Assembly: GCA_035277145.1 (NCBI GenBank)
Contig: DATELA010000064.1
Coordinates: 1-64,000 of the forward strand
Source of the DNA: DASRAP01 sp035277145
GTDB taxonomy: Bacteria; Gemmatimonadota; Gemmatimonadetes; Gemmatimonadales; Gemmatimonadaceae
Length of the DNA: 64,000 nt
Reading direction: 5' to 3'
The position numbers were made by a program, and so were the translations under genes. A model generated the notes under the pieces. That model had not been told where the DNA came from. It searched no databases and worked only from the letters and a program-made list of their open reading frames with translations. Shown piece by piece: positions 1 to 8,713 of the stretch (position 1 is the first letter of the stretch; every line of letters starts with the position of its first letter).

Positions 1-16
1 GAAAGGGGGGCTGAAT

Positions 17-868
17 CTACCGCCCGCGAACGACCATGTGGTCCATTTGCGCGTAAAACAGCTGCGCGTTGAGTCCGCCGGCGCCGCCCCAGACCGGGCC
101 CCAGTTGACTGCATCCCATTTGCCTGACTGCCCGCCGGCGACAAACATGATGCCGCTGTACTGCATGATCTTTGTGCCGTCCAGCCACATCTCGGCAGTG
201 CCATTTTTGAGACCCGGCGTATTGGCTACAAACAGCACTTCGTAGCGGTGCCACTGACCACGAATGACGGGCACATTCGCAACGTTCGGGACCAGGTTCA
301 CTGCCGTGCCTGTGATGGTTTCGCCATCGGCGTTAACAGTGTATGCCGCCGGGAGGTTTTGGAGACCGATCGCCGCACGCATGGGGCCGCTGCCGGTCCC
401 CTGCACCATGGTGTAGACGTGGTTGTAGTTGTTGATCACGAAGAACACGCACTTGTTGATGTTGCTCTGATGTCCGACGAAGTCAGACGAGAGCTTCATC
501 CACATGGAGGCGTAGATGGTGCGCTTCTTGGACGCGTCCGGGAAATCGCGCCCGATCGCGCCAGGAGAAACACCTGATTCCAGCCCCAAAATGAAATTCT
601 GCTGGAGCACGCCCGACGGACTCTGCGGCGCGCCAGCGTCGCTGACCGCCGAAAACGCGCCCGTCACTCCCGGCGCGAAGAACCAGTCGGTCGGGCACGT
701 GTCCGACTTGATGCAGTCGAAGTTCTGCTCCGTCAGGAGCTGCATGCCCGCGATGTTCGGGGCGTCGGAGAAGCCGGGCGATGTGGCACCGCCTCCTCCG
801 CATGACACGACGAAGGCACACGCTGCGATCAGCGCGATCGAGTACCTGCTGGGCGTCATCGCTCGCAT
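17..868 (-). CDS. secreted lipoprotein, jelly-roll (polysaccharide lyase-like) fold
   Basis: A 283-residue protein. The start is the Met at 868 (a second Met at 859 is possible), because the signal segment that follows ends in a lipobox (residues FVVSC then GGGG); the open frame reaches 1087 but the extra part looks non-coding. The mature part has the layout of a concanavalin/heparin-lyase-type jelly roll: a segment YASMWMKLSS, then WHRYEVLF, then EMWLDG near the end. Fold assignment is inferred from these patterns only, with no catalytic residues identified. A protein of similar layout lies at 2243-3178, on the other side of the acyltransferase gene. Likely surface- or periplasm-anchored, acting on or binding polysaccharide. 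Confidence 0.6.
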   Translation of the reverse strand: MRAMTPSRYSIALIAACAFVVSCGGGGATSPGFSDAPNIAGMQLLTEQNFDCIKSDTCPTDWFFAPGVTGAFSAVSDAGAPQSPSGVLQQNFILGLESGVSPGAIGRDFPDASKKRTIYASMWMKLSSDFVGHQSNINKCVFFVINNYNHVYTMVQGTGSGPMRAAIGLQNLPAAYTVNADGETITGTAVNLVPNVANVPVIRGQWHRYEVLFVANTPGLKNGTAEMWLDGTKIMQYSGIMFVAGGQSGKWDAVNWGPVWGGAGGLNAQLFYAQMDHMVVRGR

Positions 869-1046
869 ACACGGTCCCCGAATGGGCGGGCATAAAACAT
901 AGCGTTCCCAGGACACACGTCGAGTGACCGTAGCCACCGATTCACTGTGCGGCGCGCCCGCACGGGTGTCCGCGAAGCCGGGCTGGCGGCTATCGTAGTG
1001 CGACGCTCGACGACCACGGTTCTCCCTCTTTCCATCGATCGCACGC

Positions 1047-2246
1047 GTGCACGCAGAGGTAACGAGTTCGGCCGGCGCGCCTGCCACTGATACGGCGAGA
1101 TACCGCGCGCTCGATGGCGTGCGCGGCCTCGCGATTGTCGTGGTTGTTATTCACAACTCGGGCGCGGTTTGGGGTGAGCGTAACAGCGCCGCGCTGAAAG
1201 CATGGGCGCTGTTTTCGAATGCCGGCTGGATCGGAGTTCAATTGTTTTTTGCACTGTCGGGATTCCTCATCACCCGCATCCTGCTGGAGAACGCAGGAAA
1301 GCCGGGTGCACTGCGGAGCTTCTACGTCCGGCGCTTCCTGCGAATCGTGCCGCTGTACTACGCCACGCTGCTCTTTGTGTTTTACGTCACACCGCAAGTG
1401 TCGTTCCTGTCACCAATCGCGGATCCGGGCACACGGAGTCAGTTCTGGTATTGGGCGTACTTGTCGAACTGGCTCACGCCATTCGGCGGCATGGTCCCTG
1501 CACTCCCGCACATTTGGTCGCTGGCTGTCGAGGAGCAGTTCTATCTGCTCTGGCCGCTCGCACTCATTGCGCTGAAGCCACGTCGCCTCGCGTTCACATG
1601 CGTCGCCATTGTCGGCGTTGCATTCGTTGTACGCGGCGTGCTGCATGTGTTGTTTCCGCCGGCGGCTGCCGAGTACGCGGCGTACACGTTCACCATCTCA
1701 CGATGGGACGCGATTGCGCTCGGCGCGCTCGTCGCGCTGCTGCAACGCGACGCGCGCGCCACGTTCGCACTCACATCGCGCTTTCACATTGTGCTCGGTC
1801 TTGCGATTGCAACGCTATTTGTCACCACGCTCGTCAATCGCGGGCTGCCTGCATGGGGACGCGTAACCGAAATCGTGGGAATGCCGTTCAGCGCAATTGC
1901 CTCCGCGCTCGTGGTCCTCGCGTGCGTGAGCGACGCCGATGTACGAGGCAGCGCTGCGACAGTGCGGCGCGCATTGCGGCGCGCACTCTCGGCGAAGTGG
2001 TTGGCGTGGACCGGCAAGTTCAGTTACGGGATCTACATGTTTCATTTGCCGGTACACATTGTGCTGCAGCGGCACATACCCGCGAGTCTGTCCACCGCGT
2101 CGAGTGGCAACGTTCGATTCGTCGCACTTCTGGCGTATGTCGGATGCGTGTTCGTCGTATCGTCGGCGCTCGCGGTTGTGTCCTGGTTCGTTCTGGAGCA
2201 ACCGATGCTTTCACTAAAGCGGTACTTCCCTATGGCGCGCGCATGA
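1047..2246 (+). CDS. acyltransferase 3 family membrane protein (OafA/YrhL type)
   Basis: A 399-residue multi-pass membrane protein. The N-terminus carries the family hallmark RALDGVRGLAIVVVVIHN, with the catalytic-type His at the end of the first helix. It is followed by FFALSGFLITRILL, FYVRRFLRIVPLYY and the IWSLAVEEQFYLLWP segment, which are diagnostic of acyltransferase 3. Such proteins transfer acetyl or other acyl groups to cell-surface sugars. The start is GTG 1047, divergent from the lipoprotein at 17-868 with about 180 bases between. The stop overlaps the ATG of the next gene (ATGA), suggesting translational coupling with the jelly-roll lipoprotein. Confidence 0.88.
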   Translation: MHAEVTSSAGAPATDTARYRALDGVRGLAIVVVVIHNSGAVWGERNSAALKAWALFSNAGWIGVQLFFALSGFLITRILLENAGKPGALRSFYVRRFLRIVPLYYATLLFVFYVTPQVSFLSPIADPGTRSQFWYWAYLSNWLTPFGGMVPALPHIWSLAVEEQFYLLWPLALIALKPRRLAFTCVAIVGVAFVVRGVLHVLFPPAAAEYAAYTFTISRWDAIALGALVALLQRDARATFALTSRFHIVLGLAIATLFVTTLVNRGLPAWGRVTEIVGMPFSAIASALVVLACVSDADVRGSAATVRRALRRALSAKWLAWTGKFSYGIYMFHLPVHIVLQRHIPASLSTASSGNVRFVALLAYVGCVFVVSSALAVVSWFVLEQPMLSLKRYFPMARA

Positions 2247-3178
2247 GCGCCACCATGATTCATCGCGCCCGCACAATCGCGGTGGTGGTGAGCGCAGGCG
2301 TTCTCGGTGTTGTCGGTACTCAGTGCGCAAAAGCAGGCGACGCGCCATTAGTGATCAATCCCCCGGGAGATACGGTTGGAGTGCGCGAGTGTGCATCGCC
2401 CAAACCCGAGTGGATATGGTGCGACGATTTCGAAGCGGATCGTCTCGCGTCGTACTTCGAATACAACTCCGCGGGCGGCGGATTTACGCGCACTAACGCG
2501 GCGGGACGCGACGGCTCGTACGGCATGCGCGCGCGCTATACGACTGCCGAAAGCGAAGCGGGATCGCTCAAGGTTGCGTTCGGGAAAACACCAAGCGCGT
2601 CATTCAAGCCGGTCGACGCCGGAACCACGATGTATCGCGACGTCTACTGGCGTCTGTACATCAAGCATCCATCGGGCTGGGCGGGCGACGGTCCCGACAA
2701 ACTCACGCGCGCGACGAGTATGGTGTCGGCGCAGTGGGCGCAGGCAATGATTGCGCACGTGTGGGATGGACTCGCCGGCGACAATTCGCTGTATATCGAT
2801 CCCGCCTCGGGCACCGACGTGCTCGGCGCGCTACAAACGACTGTTTACAACGATTTTGCAAACCTGCGCTGGCTCGGTGGCGCCGGTAGCACGACGAACA
2901 TTTTCGACGGGACACACCTCAACAAATGGGTGTGCGTGGAAGTGCACGCGCGACTCAACGATGTCGGCGCGTCGAATGGCGTCTTTCAACTGTGGATCGA
3001 CGGTAACCCAGAAGCAGAACGCACCGGCCTGAATTGGCTCGGTGCGTTCGCTGAGTACGGTATCAACGCAATCTTTTTTGAGAACTACTGGAACGACAGA
3101 ACTCCGGTGGAGCAGTCGCGCTACTGGGACAACGTCGTTGTGAGTACCCAGCGCGTCGGCTGCCTCACTAGTACGTAA
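2243..3178 (+). CDS. secreted lipoprotein, jelly-roll (polysaccharide lyase-like) fold
   Basis: A 311-residue protein starting at ATG 2243, which overlaps the acyltransferase stop; an ATG 12 bases further is an alternative. A hydrophobic signal ends in a Cys (VVGTQCAKAG), so lipoprotein export is likely. The segments YRDVYWRLYIKHPSGW, NKWVCVEVHARLND and FQLWIDG, and a final region with RYWDNVVVS, resemble heparin-lyase-type or other concanavalin-like jelly rolls. This is a fold-level guess. It pairs with the acyltransferase and may bind or process the modified polysaccharide. The last 11 bases overlap the convergent gene at 3168. Confidence 0.6.
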   Translation: MSATMIHRARTIAVVVSAGVLGVVGTQCAKAGDAPLVINPPGDTVGVRECASPKPEWIWCDDFEADRLASYFEYNSAGGGFTRTNAAGRDGSYGMRARYTTAESEAGSLKVAFGKTPSASFKPVDAGTTMYRDVYWRLYIKHPSGWAGDGPDKLTRATSMVSAQWAQAMIAHVWDGLAGDNSLYIDPASGTDVLGALQTTVYNDFANLRWLGGAGSTTNIFDGTHLNKWVCVEVHARLNDVGASNGVFQLWIDGNPEAERTGLNWLGAFAEYGINAIFFENYWNDRTPVEQSRYWDNVVVSTQRVGCLTST

Positions 3179-4040
3179 ACGTGGCGATCTGCTGGCCGGC
3201 TCCCGCACCACCACCAACGCCGGCGCCGGTCAACTGGCCCGTGTAGATGATCGGGATTCCGTCCTGTGTACGGATCGTGACGACGTAATCGGTCGAACCC
3301 GCACCACACGACGACCAATAGTTCACGCGCACCTGATACGAACCGCGTGGTGCGACAATGCCGAACGGCCAGAAGACGTTTTCCGAACGCGGGCCATCCG
3401 ACTGGCAGCCAGCATTGGAGTCGATGTCCAGCATGCCGCCGGAGTTCGAATTGCGATCGGCGTAGTAGAGCTCTTCGCCAGACGGATCAACCACATACAA
3501 GTCGACGTCGGCGACGCTATTCCACGTGATGTTGACCTGCACTTCGCCGGTACCGTTGCCGAGGAAGGCCGTGTTTGCACTCGAGTAGGGTCCGACCACG
3601 CCGGCCGCGCCACCCGCATACTGCATAGTGAATGCGTCACCGCCGACCTGCTGCGCATAAATGATGAGGACTTCGGCCGATGTGACGTTGGCCGGCAGCG
3701 TGAGATCGTAGTAACCCGTGACGTCATCCACGGAGATAACAACCCGCGAGAACGGCGTCGCTGACGTGAATGTGACGAGCGCTGAGCCGCCGCGCAGAAC
3801 GATCGCTGGGATGTTGGCCGAGAGCTGACCGGCGACACCGGCTGCCGGGGCCGCGCCTACAACGTAGGTGGCCTGCTCACCGGTCTGGGTTTGCACCCCC
3901 GAGATGAAGACGCGAATGTCCGCGAGTTCATCGGGACCAGAGCGATCCCATTCGATACACGCCGAAACGATGCCAAGCGTCGCGACCAGCGCGAACGCCA
4001 GTCGAAGGGAACGGCGCGTTGAATTCAGGATTGTCGACAC
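3168..4040 (-). CDS. lipoprotein with DUF2135 (YfaP-like) domain
   Basis: A 290-residue lipoprotein with signal LAFALVATLGIVSAC. The C-terminal half contains WNSVADVDLYVVDPSGEELY, then an Asn/Ser-rich GGMLDIDSNAGC segment and SYQVRVNYWSSC. This is the DUF2135 pattern (DVDLWVxDPxGE, GGxLDxD) seen in YfaP-like proteins. The N-terminal part is an unassigned beta-rich region. The C-terminus is Gly/Ala-rich. No enzymatic role is known for the domain. It converges with the 2243-3178 gene with an 11-base overlap, leaving no room for a terminator between them. Confidence 0.72.
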   Translation of the reverse strand: MSTILNSTRRSLRLAFALVATLGIVSACIEWDRSGPDELADIRVFISGVQTQTGEQATYVVGAAPAAGVAGQLSANIPAIVLRGGSALVTFTSATPFSRVVISVDDVTGYYDLTLPANVTSAEVLIIYAQQVGGDAFTMQYAGGAAGVVGPYSSANTAFLGNGTGEVQVNITWNSVADVDLYVVDPSGEELYYADRNSNSGGMLDIDSNAGCQSDGPRSENVFWPFGIVAPRGSYQVRVNYWSSCGAGSTDYVVTIRTQDGIPIIYTGQLTGAGVGGGAGAGQQIATFTY

Positions 4041-4070
4041 AGGTGCCTCCGCTCGCTGTGCGAGCGCGGA

Positions 4071-5336
4071 CTAGACCTCGGGGGAAAGCTGAATCCGCTC
4101 GGGGTCTACCAGATCAGCGGCGACACCGGCGGGGACGTCGGTAAGGAGGACGACTGGACGCCCACCGCGGGTCACGACCCGCACCTCAACCGTTCGCCCG
4201 GCGCCTTCAAACCGCCGCAGTGTCGTGTTGGCCGTCACACGCTTGAGTCCCTTGTAGCGTTTCGGGAGCACCGTTTCGAGCGCGTCGACCCACTCAGCGG
4301 CGTCGACAGCCGAATCCCAGACCGTGGCCCATGCGATCGCGTCGCGATTGGAGGGCAAAGTCACCAGCACGTACCGGTCGCCGTCCCAGCCGGCAGCCGC
4401 ACGTGCCGACAGTTCGAGGTCGCGCGAATGCTCGTAGAGGAACATGCGTGTCTCGAACTCGCCGAGGTCTCCGTCGTAGAACGCGCTGCCGGTCCGTGGC
4501 GCCGGGAACGTGACTTCGGTTGGATGGTCGCGCTTCCCGAAATAACGATCGGCGTGAAGAACTTGCTCGGTTGATTCCGGCAGCGAATCGAATGGCCACG
4601 TGCTCGACGTGCGTTCCTTCAGGGACTTGATATGCTCGGCGCCGCTCAGGTACGGGAAGATCAATGTCTCGCGCAGCAGTGTGGGCACCGACGCCAGAAT
4701 CGGCATGGTTTCCTGATTATCGCGAATGGCGCGACGCACACCCTCCCAACCACCGGGCGTAGCGTTGGCGAAGTTCGACAACCCCGTCGACGCGGCGAGC
4801 TGCTCCCAGACCGCATACCCTTCGACGGCGGCCTGCGCCGCAGTGCGACGATCGTTGCTCTTCTTGAGGCGCTCCAGCGAATCCAGCGGAAAGTGCTGGT
4901 CTTGCAGGGCGTGGATGAGTTCGTGGCCGATCGTGACGCCGATGAAGTCGCGAGGCGCATCGCGTACGATGTAGAGCACGTCGTCGGCAGGGTTGTAATA
5001 GCCAACCACCTGCTCAGCCAACAGTTCCAGATACACCGCGCGCAAATCCATCGTCTGCGGAATCATGCCGAGGCGTTTGTATGCCGACTCGATTCCACGC
5101 AGTTCGTTCGCGGAGATCTGCTCTGCGAACGCTTGCTCCATGAACGTGCGCACTTCATCGCGCGTGCGTTCTTCGAGCTTCGGCGTTTGCGTGAACGTGC
5201 GGCCGGTGCTGCGTTCGATGGACCTGATCGAACTGCGAACGCTTCGGCGGTAAACGCCGTCGTATCCGGTCGTATCGCGCGCGCAGCCCAGGGCGACGAC
5301 CACGAGCAGGCAGAGAGCGGAAGAGCGGAGGGTCAT
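4071..5336 (-). CDS. HELIH zinc metalloprotease-like lipoprotein
   Basis: A 421-residue protein. The start is ATG 5336, whose codon overlaps the stop of the prepilin peptidase gene upstream (ATGA); it gives a clear lipoprotein signal (LCLLVVVALGCAR). Residues 138-142 read HELIH, a zincin motif (HExxH), followed by ALQDQHF; the surroundings (AEQVVGYYNPADDVLYIV upstream) suit a gluzincin-type site. The second half, with repeated WAT/WDS segments, is unassigned. Probably a periplasmic peptidase, though activity is inferred only from the motif. It is the last gene of a minus-strand run rlmB-like, pilD, this gene, all with 4-base overlaps. Confidence 0.7.
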   Translation of the reverse strand: MTLRSSALCLLVVVALGCARDTTGYDGVYRRSVRSSIRSIERSTGRTFTQTPKLEERTRDEVRTFMEQAFAEQISANELRGIESAYKRLGMIPQTMDLRAVYLELLAEQVVGYYNPADDVLYIVRDAPRDFIGVTIGHELIHALQDQHFPLDSLERLKKSNDRRTAAQAAVEGYAVWEQLAASTGLSNFANATPGGWEGVRRAIRDNQETMPILASVPTLLRETLIFPYLSGAEHIKSLKERTSSTWPFDSLPESTEQVLHADRYFGKRDHPTEVTFPAPRTGSAFYDGDLGEFETRMFLYEHSRDLELSARAAAGWDGDRYVLVTLPSNRDAIAWATVWDSAVDAAEWVDALETVLPKRYKGLKRVTANTTLRRFEGAGRTVEVRVVTRGGRPVVLLTDVPAGVAADLVDPERIQLSPEV

Positions 5337-6166
5337 GGTGCGATCAGGCCAAAGTACCATTCGATGAGTTGTGCACCGTACGCGAGCGTGAGCACGGCAG
5401 CCGGTGCAAGAAATACCCCAAACGGCACAAGCGGCATTTCAAACGGTTTGTTCGCGCGTCGTGCGCGAAGCGCGCCAATCGGCGCAACAATCACAAGGAA
5501 AGCAACGGAACCAACCGCGGCTGCGACGAGGACATTGACGAGTGCGCGTTCAGGACCAAGCGCCGCGCCACATACCGCCATCAAGGTGGCATCGCCGAAC
5601 CCCATCGCTTCCTTCTTGAAAGCCACTTCGCCGAGCCACCCAACAATCGCGATTGCGCCCGCGCCAACGCACGCGCCGAACAATGCATCGACCGGCGACG
5701 CGAACGACGACAGATCACCGCGCATCGCAGCGAGAACGGATGTCGCGAGCAAAAAGAACAGCCCAAACACCGTGAATCCATCGGGAATCACGTAGGATTT
5801 CGCATCGGTGACGGCGACACCGAGCATCACGGTCGTAAACACGGCAACGCGAATTGCGGTGAGCGTCGAGAGTTCGGGAAGAAGAAACGCGCCGGCCCAG
5901 ATCATGGCGGTCGCGAGTTCCACGAGCGGATATTGCCACGAAATGCGCTCGCCGCATCCTGCGCAGCGGCCGCGGAGCGCGATCCAACTCCCGATTGGAA
6001 TGTTTTCGTACCACGTGATTTCGCGCCCGCATTTTGGACACCGCGACCGCGCGGGCTTCGCGATGGATTCGCCCTTGGGCCAACGCGAAATGCAGACGTT
6101 CAGGAACGAACCAATCAATGCGCCGAAGATGCCGGCCGTGAACGCAGTGAGATAGTCTGGCGTCAT
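5333..6166 (-). CDS. pilD: prepilin peptidase (type IV pilus/type II secretion)
   Basis: A 277-residue inner-membrane aspartic protease. The N-terminal domain starts GALIGSFLNVCISRWPKGES and carries the paired-cysteine zinc motif (CPKCG and CAGCG). The two catalytic Asp residues sit in VTDAKSYVIPD and in GFGDATLM, the latter matching the usual GxGDxxL. At least six hydrophobic segments follow. It removes the leader of type IV prepilins and N-methylates the new end. Its ATPase partner may be the PilB-like protein at 42705-45068. Both ends overlap neighbours by four bases, so it is translated from a polycistronic message. Confidence 0.92.
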   Translation of the reverse strand: MTPDYLTAFTAGIFGALIGSFLNVCISRWPKGESIAKPARSRCPKCGREITWYENIPIGSWIALRGRCAGCGERISWQYPLVELATAMIWAGAFLLPELSTLTAIRVAVFTTVMLGVAVTDAKSYVIPDGFTVFGLFFLLATSVLAAMRGDLSSFASPVDALFGACVGAGAIAIVGWLGEVAFKKEAMGFGDATLMAVCGAALGPERALVNVLVAAAVGSVAFLVIVAPIGALRARRANKPFEMPLVPFGVFLAPAAVLTLAYGAQLIEWYFGLIAP

Positions 6167-6921
6167 GACGAACGCAGAACGTGCAGAAAGATTCCCGCCG
6201 CGACTGCGACGTTGAGCGATTCGGCGTGTTCACCGATCGGAATCGCCACGCGTCGTGCAGACGCCGCGGCCACCGTCGCTGAAACGCCCGCGCCTTCGTT
6301 ACCCAGCGCGAGTGCGACGCGTGAAGGTCGCGCTACGTCACCGAGCGAATCTCCGTCAGACGCGGCCGTCCACAGCGGCACTTTGGATTCGGCGAGATAC
6401 GCGGAGAGTTCTTCCCACGAGGACGCAAACGCGAGGTGCGTAAAGTGCGCACCGACTGCGCTACGAACGACCTTTGCATTCCACAGATCGACGGTGCCAG
6501 GCAACGCAATGGTTGCGCGTGCACCGAGTGCCGCCGCGGTGCGCAGAATCGTGCCGACGTTGCCGGGATCCTGAATGCCGTCGAGCACGAGTATTGGCGC
6601 TGGTGAGTCGAGGATTTGCGTGAGAGCGCGGGCGGGGACATCGGCGATCGCGAGCACGCCTTGGGGCGATTCCGTTTCAGCGGCACTCGCGAATTCCTGA
6701 TGGTCGACGCTCTCAACGTTCACGCCACGTTGTTCGAGTTTGTCGCGGAGCGCGGCACCGCGAGGTGCATCGAGCAATTGCGGCGCGACGAGCGCTCCCG
6801 CAATCGTGAGCGGAGACCGCACGAGCTCCTCGACCGCGCGCACCCCTTCGGCGACGAACTGCGACCGCCGTTCGCGCGCTTTGCGGCGGCCGAGGTCACG
6901 GGCGAGGGAGAGTAGCTTCAC
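6163..6921 (-). CDS. TrmH/SpoU-family RNA 2'-O-ribose methyltransferase
   Basis: A 252-residue protein with the SPOUT trefoil-knot motifs: LDGIQDPGNVGTILRTAAAL (motif 1), then ALALGNEGAGVS (motif 2) and IPIGEHAESLNVAVAAGIFL (motif 3). The N-terminal 80 residues form the substrate-binding SpoU domain. The family methylates 2'-OH of rRNA or tRNA with SAM; RlmB-type 23S rRNA modification is likely but the exact target cannot be read from sequence. Its stop overlaps the pilD start. The gene starts beside a purine-rich repeat block (6941-7044). Confidence 0.88.
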   Translation of the reverse strand: MKLLSLARDLGRRKARERRSQFVAEGVRAVEELVRSPLTIAGALVAPQLLDAPRGAALRDKLEQRGVNVESVDHQEFASAAETESPQGVLAIADVPARALTQILDSPAPILVLDGIQDPGNVGTILRTAAALGARATIALPGTVDLWNAKVVRSAVGAHFTHLAFASSWEELSAYLAESKVPLWTAASDGDSLGDVARPSRVALALGNEGAGVSATVAAASARRVAIPIGEHAESLNVAVAAGIFLHVLRSS

Positions 6922-6940
6922 GAGGGATGGCGCGCAGGGC

Positions 6941-7044
6941 AGATTGGACGAGGAGCGAGGAGCGAAAAGTAAGAAATGAGAAGTAAGAAACGAGAAGGAA
7001 GAAAATCAGAAGTGAGAAGTGAGAAGTGAGAAGTGAGAGGGACG
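6941..7044. repeat. purine-rich dispersed repeat block
   Basis: An almost pure A/G stretch on the plus strand. It begins with two overlapping copies of GAGGAGCGAG, passes through degenerate AGTAAGAAA units and ends in four tandem copies of AGAAGTGAG. It fills the spacer between the divergent rlmB-like and M48 genes. The same words recur at 27666-27820, 34387-34464, 46671-46710 and 47357-47375, so it belongs to a dispersed family in this genome. Function unknown. Confidence 0.7.
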
Positions 7045-7081
7045 GCAACCTGATCTTGTTCACTGACGGAGTATCCCTACG

Positions 7082-7888
7082 ATGAGACAAGCATATATCG
7101 CAACACTCGGACTCGCCTTTGCTGCGACCGCGTGCGCTGTTTCCACACAACAAGAAGTTCAGATGGGGCAGCAGTATTCCGGCGAGATCGCGAAACAACT
7201 GCCGCTTGTCACTGACGCGCGTGTAGTCGGCTACGTGACGGACCTGGGCAATTCGCTCGCCGCGCTCGTCGATTCGCGCGGGCTCGAATGGAAGTTCCAC
7301 GTCGTCAACGCGCCGGAGATCAACGCGTTTGCCGTGCCGGGCGGATTCATCTACGTGAACCGCGGACTCATCGAGCGCGCGCAGACGATGAATCAACTCG
7401 CGGGTGTGCTGGGTCATGAAATCGGCCACGTCACGCGCCGGCATTCCGTTGAACAGATGCGTAAAGCGCAGGGCGCGAACGTCGGCGTCGTGCTGTTATG
7501 CACGCTGACCAGCACGTGCGAGTCGCAAGTGGGACAGGCCGCTGTGAACGTGGGTGGCTCGCTCGCGTTCGCAAAGTTCAGTCGTGATGATGAACGCCAA
7601 GCGGATGCCGAAGGCGTGAAGAATCTCGTCGCAGCGAAGATCAACCCGAACGGGATTCCGGAGATGTTTCAGATCCTGCTCGAGGCGCGAAAGTCGTCGC
7701 CGGGCACGCTGGACGCGATGTTTGCCACGCACCCGCTCGAAGAAGAGCGCGTCGCGAACGCACGGCGCATGATCGCGGCGTACGACTCCGCGAGCGTTCG
7801 CGCGATGCGGCGCGACGACGCCGCATTCCAGGAGTTCAAGCGCCGCGTCCAAGCATTGCCGGCTCCGCCTCCGCCCGCGAAGAAATAG
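7082..7888 (+). CDS. M48-family metalloprotease, lipoprotein
   Basis: A 268-residue protein with a lipoprotein signal (LAFAATAC at residues 11-18). The zinc site HEIGH is at residues 112-116, preceded by the typical FAVPGGFIYVNRGLI, with the third ligand Glu in DDERQADAEG around residue 173. This is the BepA/LoiP-like periplasmic M48 layout, involved in outer-membrane protein quality control in other Gram-negatives. The C-terminus is Pro-rich (PAPPPPAKK). The stop lies 17 bases before thiD, so the two genes probably share a transcript without an obvious functional link. Confidence 0.9.
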   Translation: MRQAYIATLGLAFAATACAVSTQQEVQMGQQYSGEIAKQLPLVTDARVVGYVTDLGNSLAALVDSRGLEWKFHVVNAPEINAFAVPGGFIYVNRGLIERAQTMNQLAGVLGHEIGHVTRRHSVEQMRKAQGANVGVVLLCTLTSTCESQVGQAAVNVGGSLAFAKFSRDDERQADAEGVKNLVAAKINPNGIPEMFQILLEARKSSPGTLDAMFATHPLEEERVANARRMIAAYDSASVRAMRRDDAAFQEFKRRVQALPAPPPPAKK

Positions 7889-7905
7889 CAACGGAAAGTT
7901 CGCTC

Positions 7906-8709
7906 GTGAAAACCCGAACGCGCGTACCGCCGCCGATCGCGCTGACCATTGCAGGATCCGATTCGGGCGGCGGCGCGGGCATTCAGGCTGATCTCAAGAC
8001 GTTCCAGCGCTTCGGCGTCTTCGGGACGTCGGTCGTTACGGCAATTACTGCGCAGAACACCGTCGGTGTCAGCGCGTGGGAAGCCGTCAATGCGGATCTT
8101 GTGCGCGCGCAGATCGACGCAGTCGCGAAGGATTTGCGACCCGGTGCAGTCAAGAGCGGAATGCTCGCGAACACCACGATTGTCGAGACGGTCGCACGCT
8201 CACTGCGTGAGCATGCGTTTGCGCCGTATGTGCTCGATCCGGTCATGGTCGCGACGTCGGGCGATCCACTCCTCACACCGGAAACCGTCGGCGCAATTCG
8301 GACGCAACTCATTCCGCTCGCTGCGTTGATCACGCCAAATCTCGACGAAACAGAATTGCTCGTCGGTGCGAAGGTGCGCGACGCGAACGCGATGAAGTCC
8401 GCGGCAGAAGAATTGGTGACGAAGCACGGCGCACGCGCGGCGCTCGTCAAAGGCGGCCATCTGACCGGAGATACGATGCACGACGTGTTATTCGCCGACG
8501 GCGTCGCGCACGTGTTTACGCGCCCGCGCATTGACACGACGAGCACACACGGCACAGGATGCACGCTGTCGAGCGCAATTACCGCGCTCCTCGCCGACGG
8601 CGAACCGCTGTTACGCGCGGTGCAACAAGCGCTGGACTACGTGCACGAAGCGATTCTCACGGCGCCGGGTTTGGGCGCGGGGCACGGTCCGCTGAATCAC
8701 GGCGCGTGA
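7906..8709 (+). CDS. thiD: hydroxymethylpyrimidine/phosphomethylpyrimidine kinase
   Basis: A 267-residue ribokinase-like enzyme starting at GTG 7906. It has the ThiD N-terminal signature IAGSDSGGGAGIQADLKTF, the core VKSGMLAN, and the C-terminal ATP/anion-hole motif STHGTGCTLSSAI with the catalytic Asp replaced as usual by the Cys-containing loop. It phosphorylates HMP and HMP-P in thiamine synthesis. No thiamine riboswitch is visible upstream because the gene follows the M48 gene by 17 bases. It converges with the phosphorylase gene, four bases apart. Confidence 0.93.
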   Translation: MKTRTRVPPPIALTIAGSDSGGGAGIQADLKTFQRFGVFGTSVVTAITAQNTVGVSAWEAVNADLVRAQIDAVAKDLRPGAVKSGMLANTTIVETVARSLREHAFAPYVLDPVMVATSGDPLLTPETVGAIRTQLIPLAALITPNLDETELLVGAKVRDANAMKSAAEELVTKHGARAALVKGGHLTGDTMHDVLFADGVAHVFTRPRIDTTSTHGTGCTLSSAITALLADGEPLLRAVQQALDYVHEAILTAPGLGAGHGPLNHGA

Positions 8710-8713
8710 ACGT

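Noticed and set aside
1202..3178. A 658-codon open frame over the acyltransferase and following lipoprotein
   Set aside because: Only its last 312 codons (from 2243) look like a protein; the earlier part is the acyltransferase gene in another frame, rich in Arg, Cys and His.
4632..5795. Long plus-strand open frame (387 codons) opposite the HELIH protein and pilD
   Set aside because: Antisense shadow in GC-rich DNA; low-complexity residue use and no domain, while the minus strand has clear motifs.
6941..7044. Tandem AGAAGTGAG units as a possible CRISPR array
   Set aside because: Units are 8-10 bases without spacers and no cas gene is present; no CRISPR array was seen in the window.
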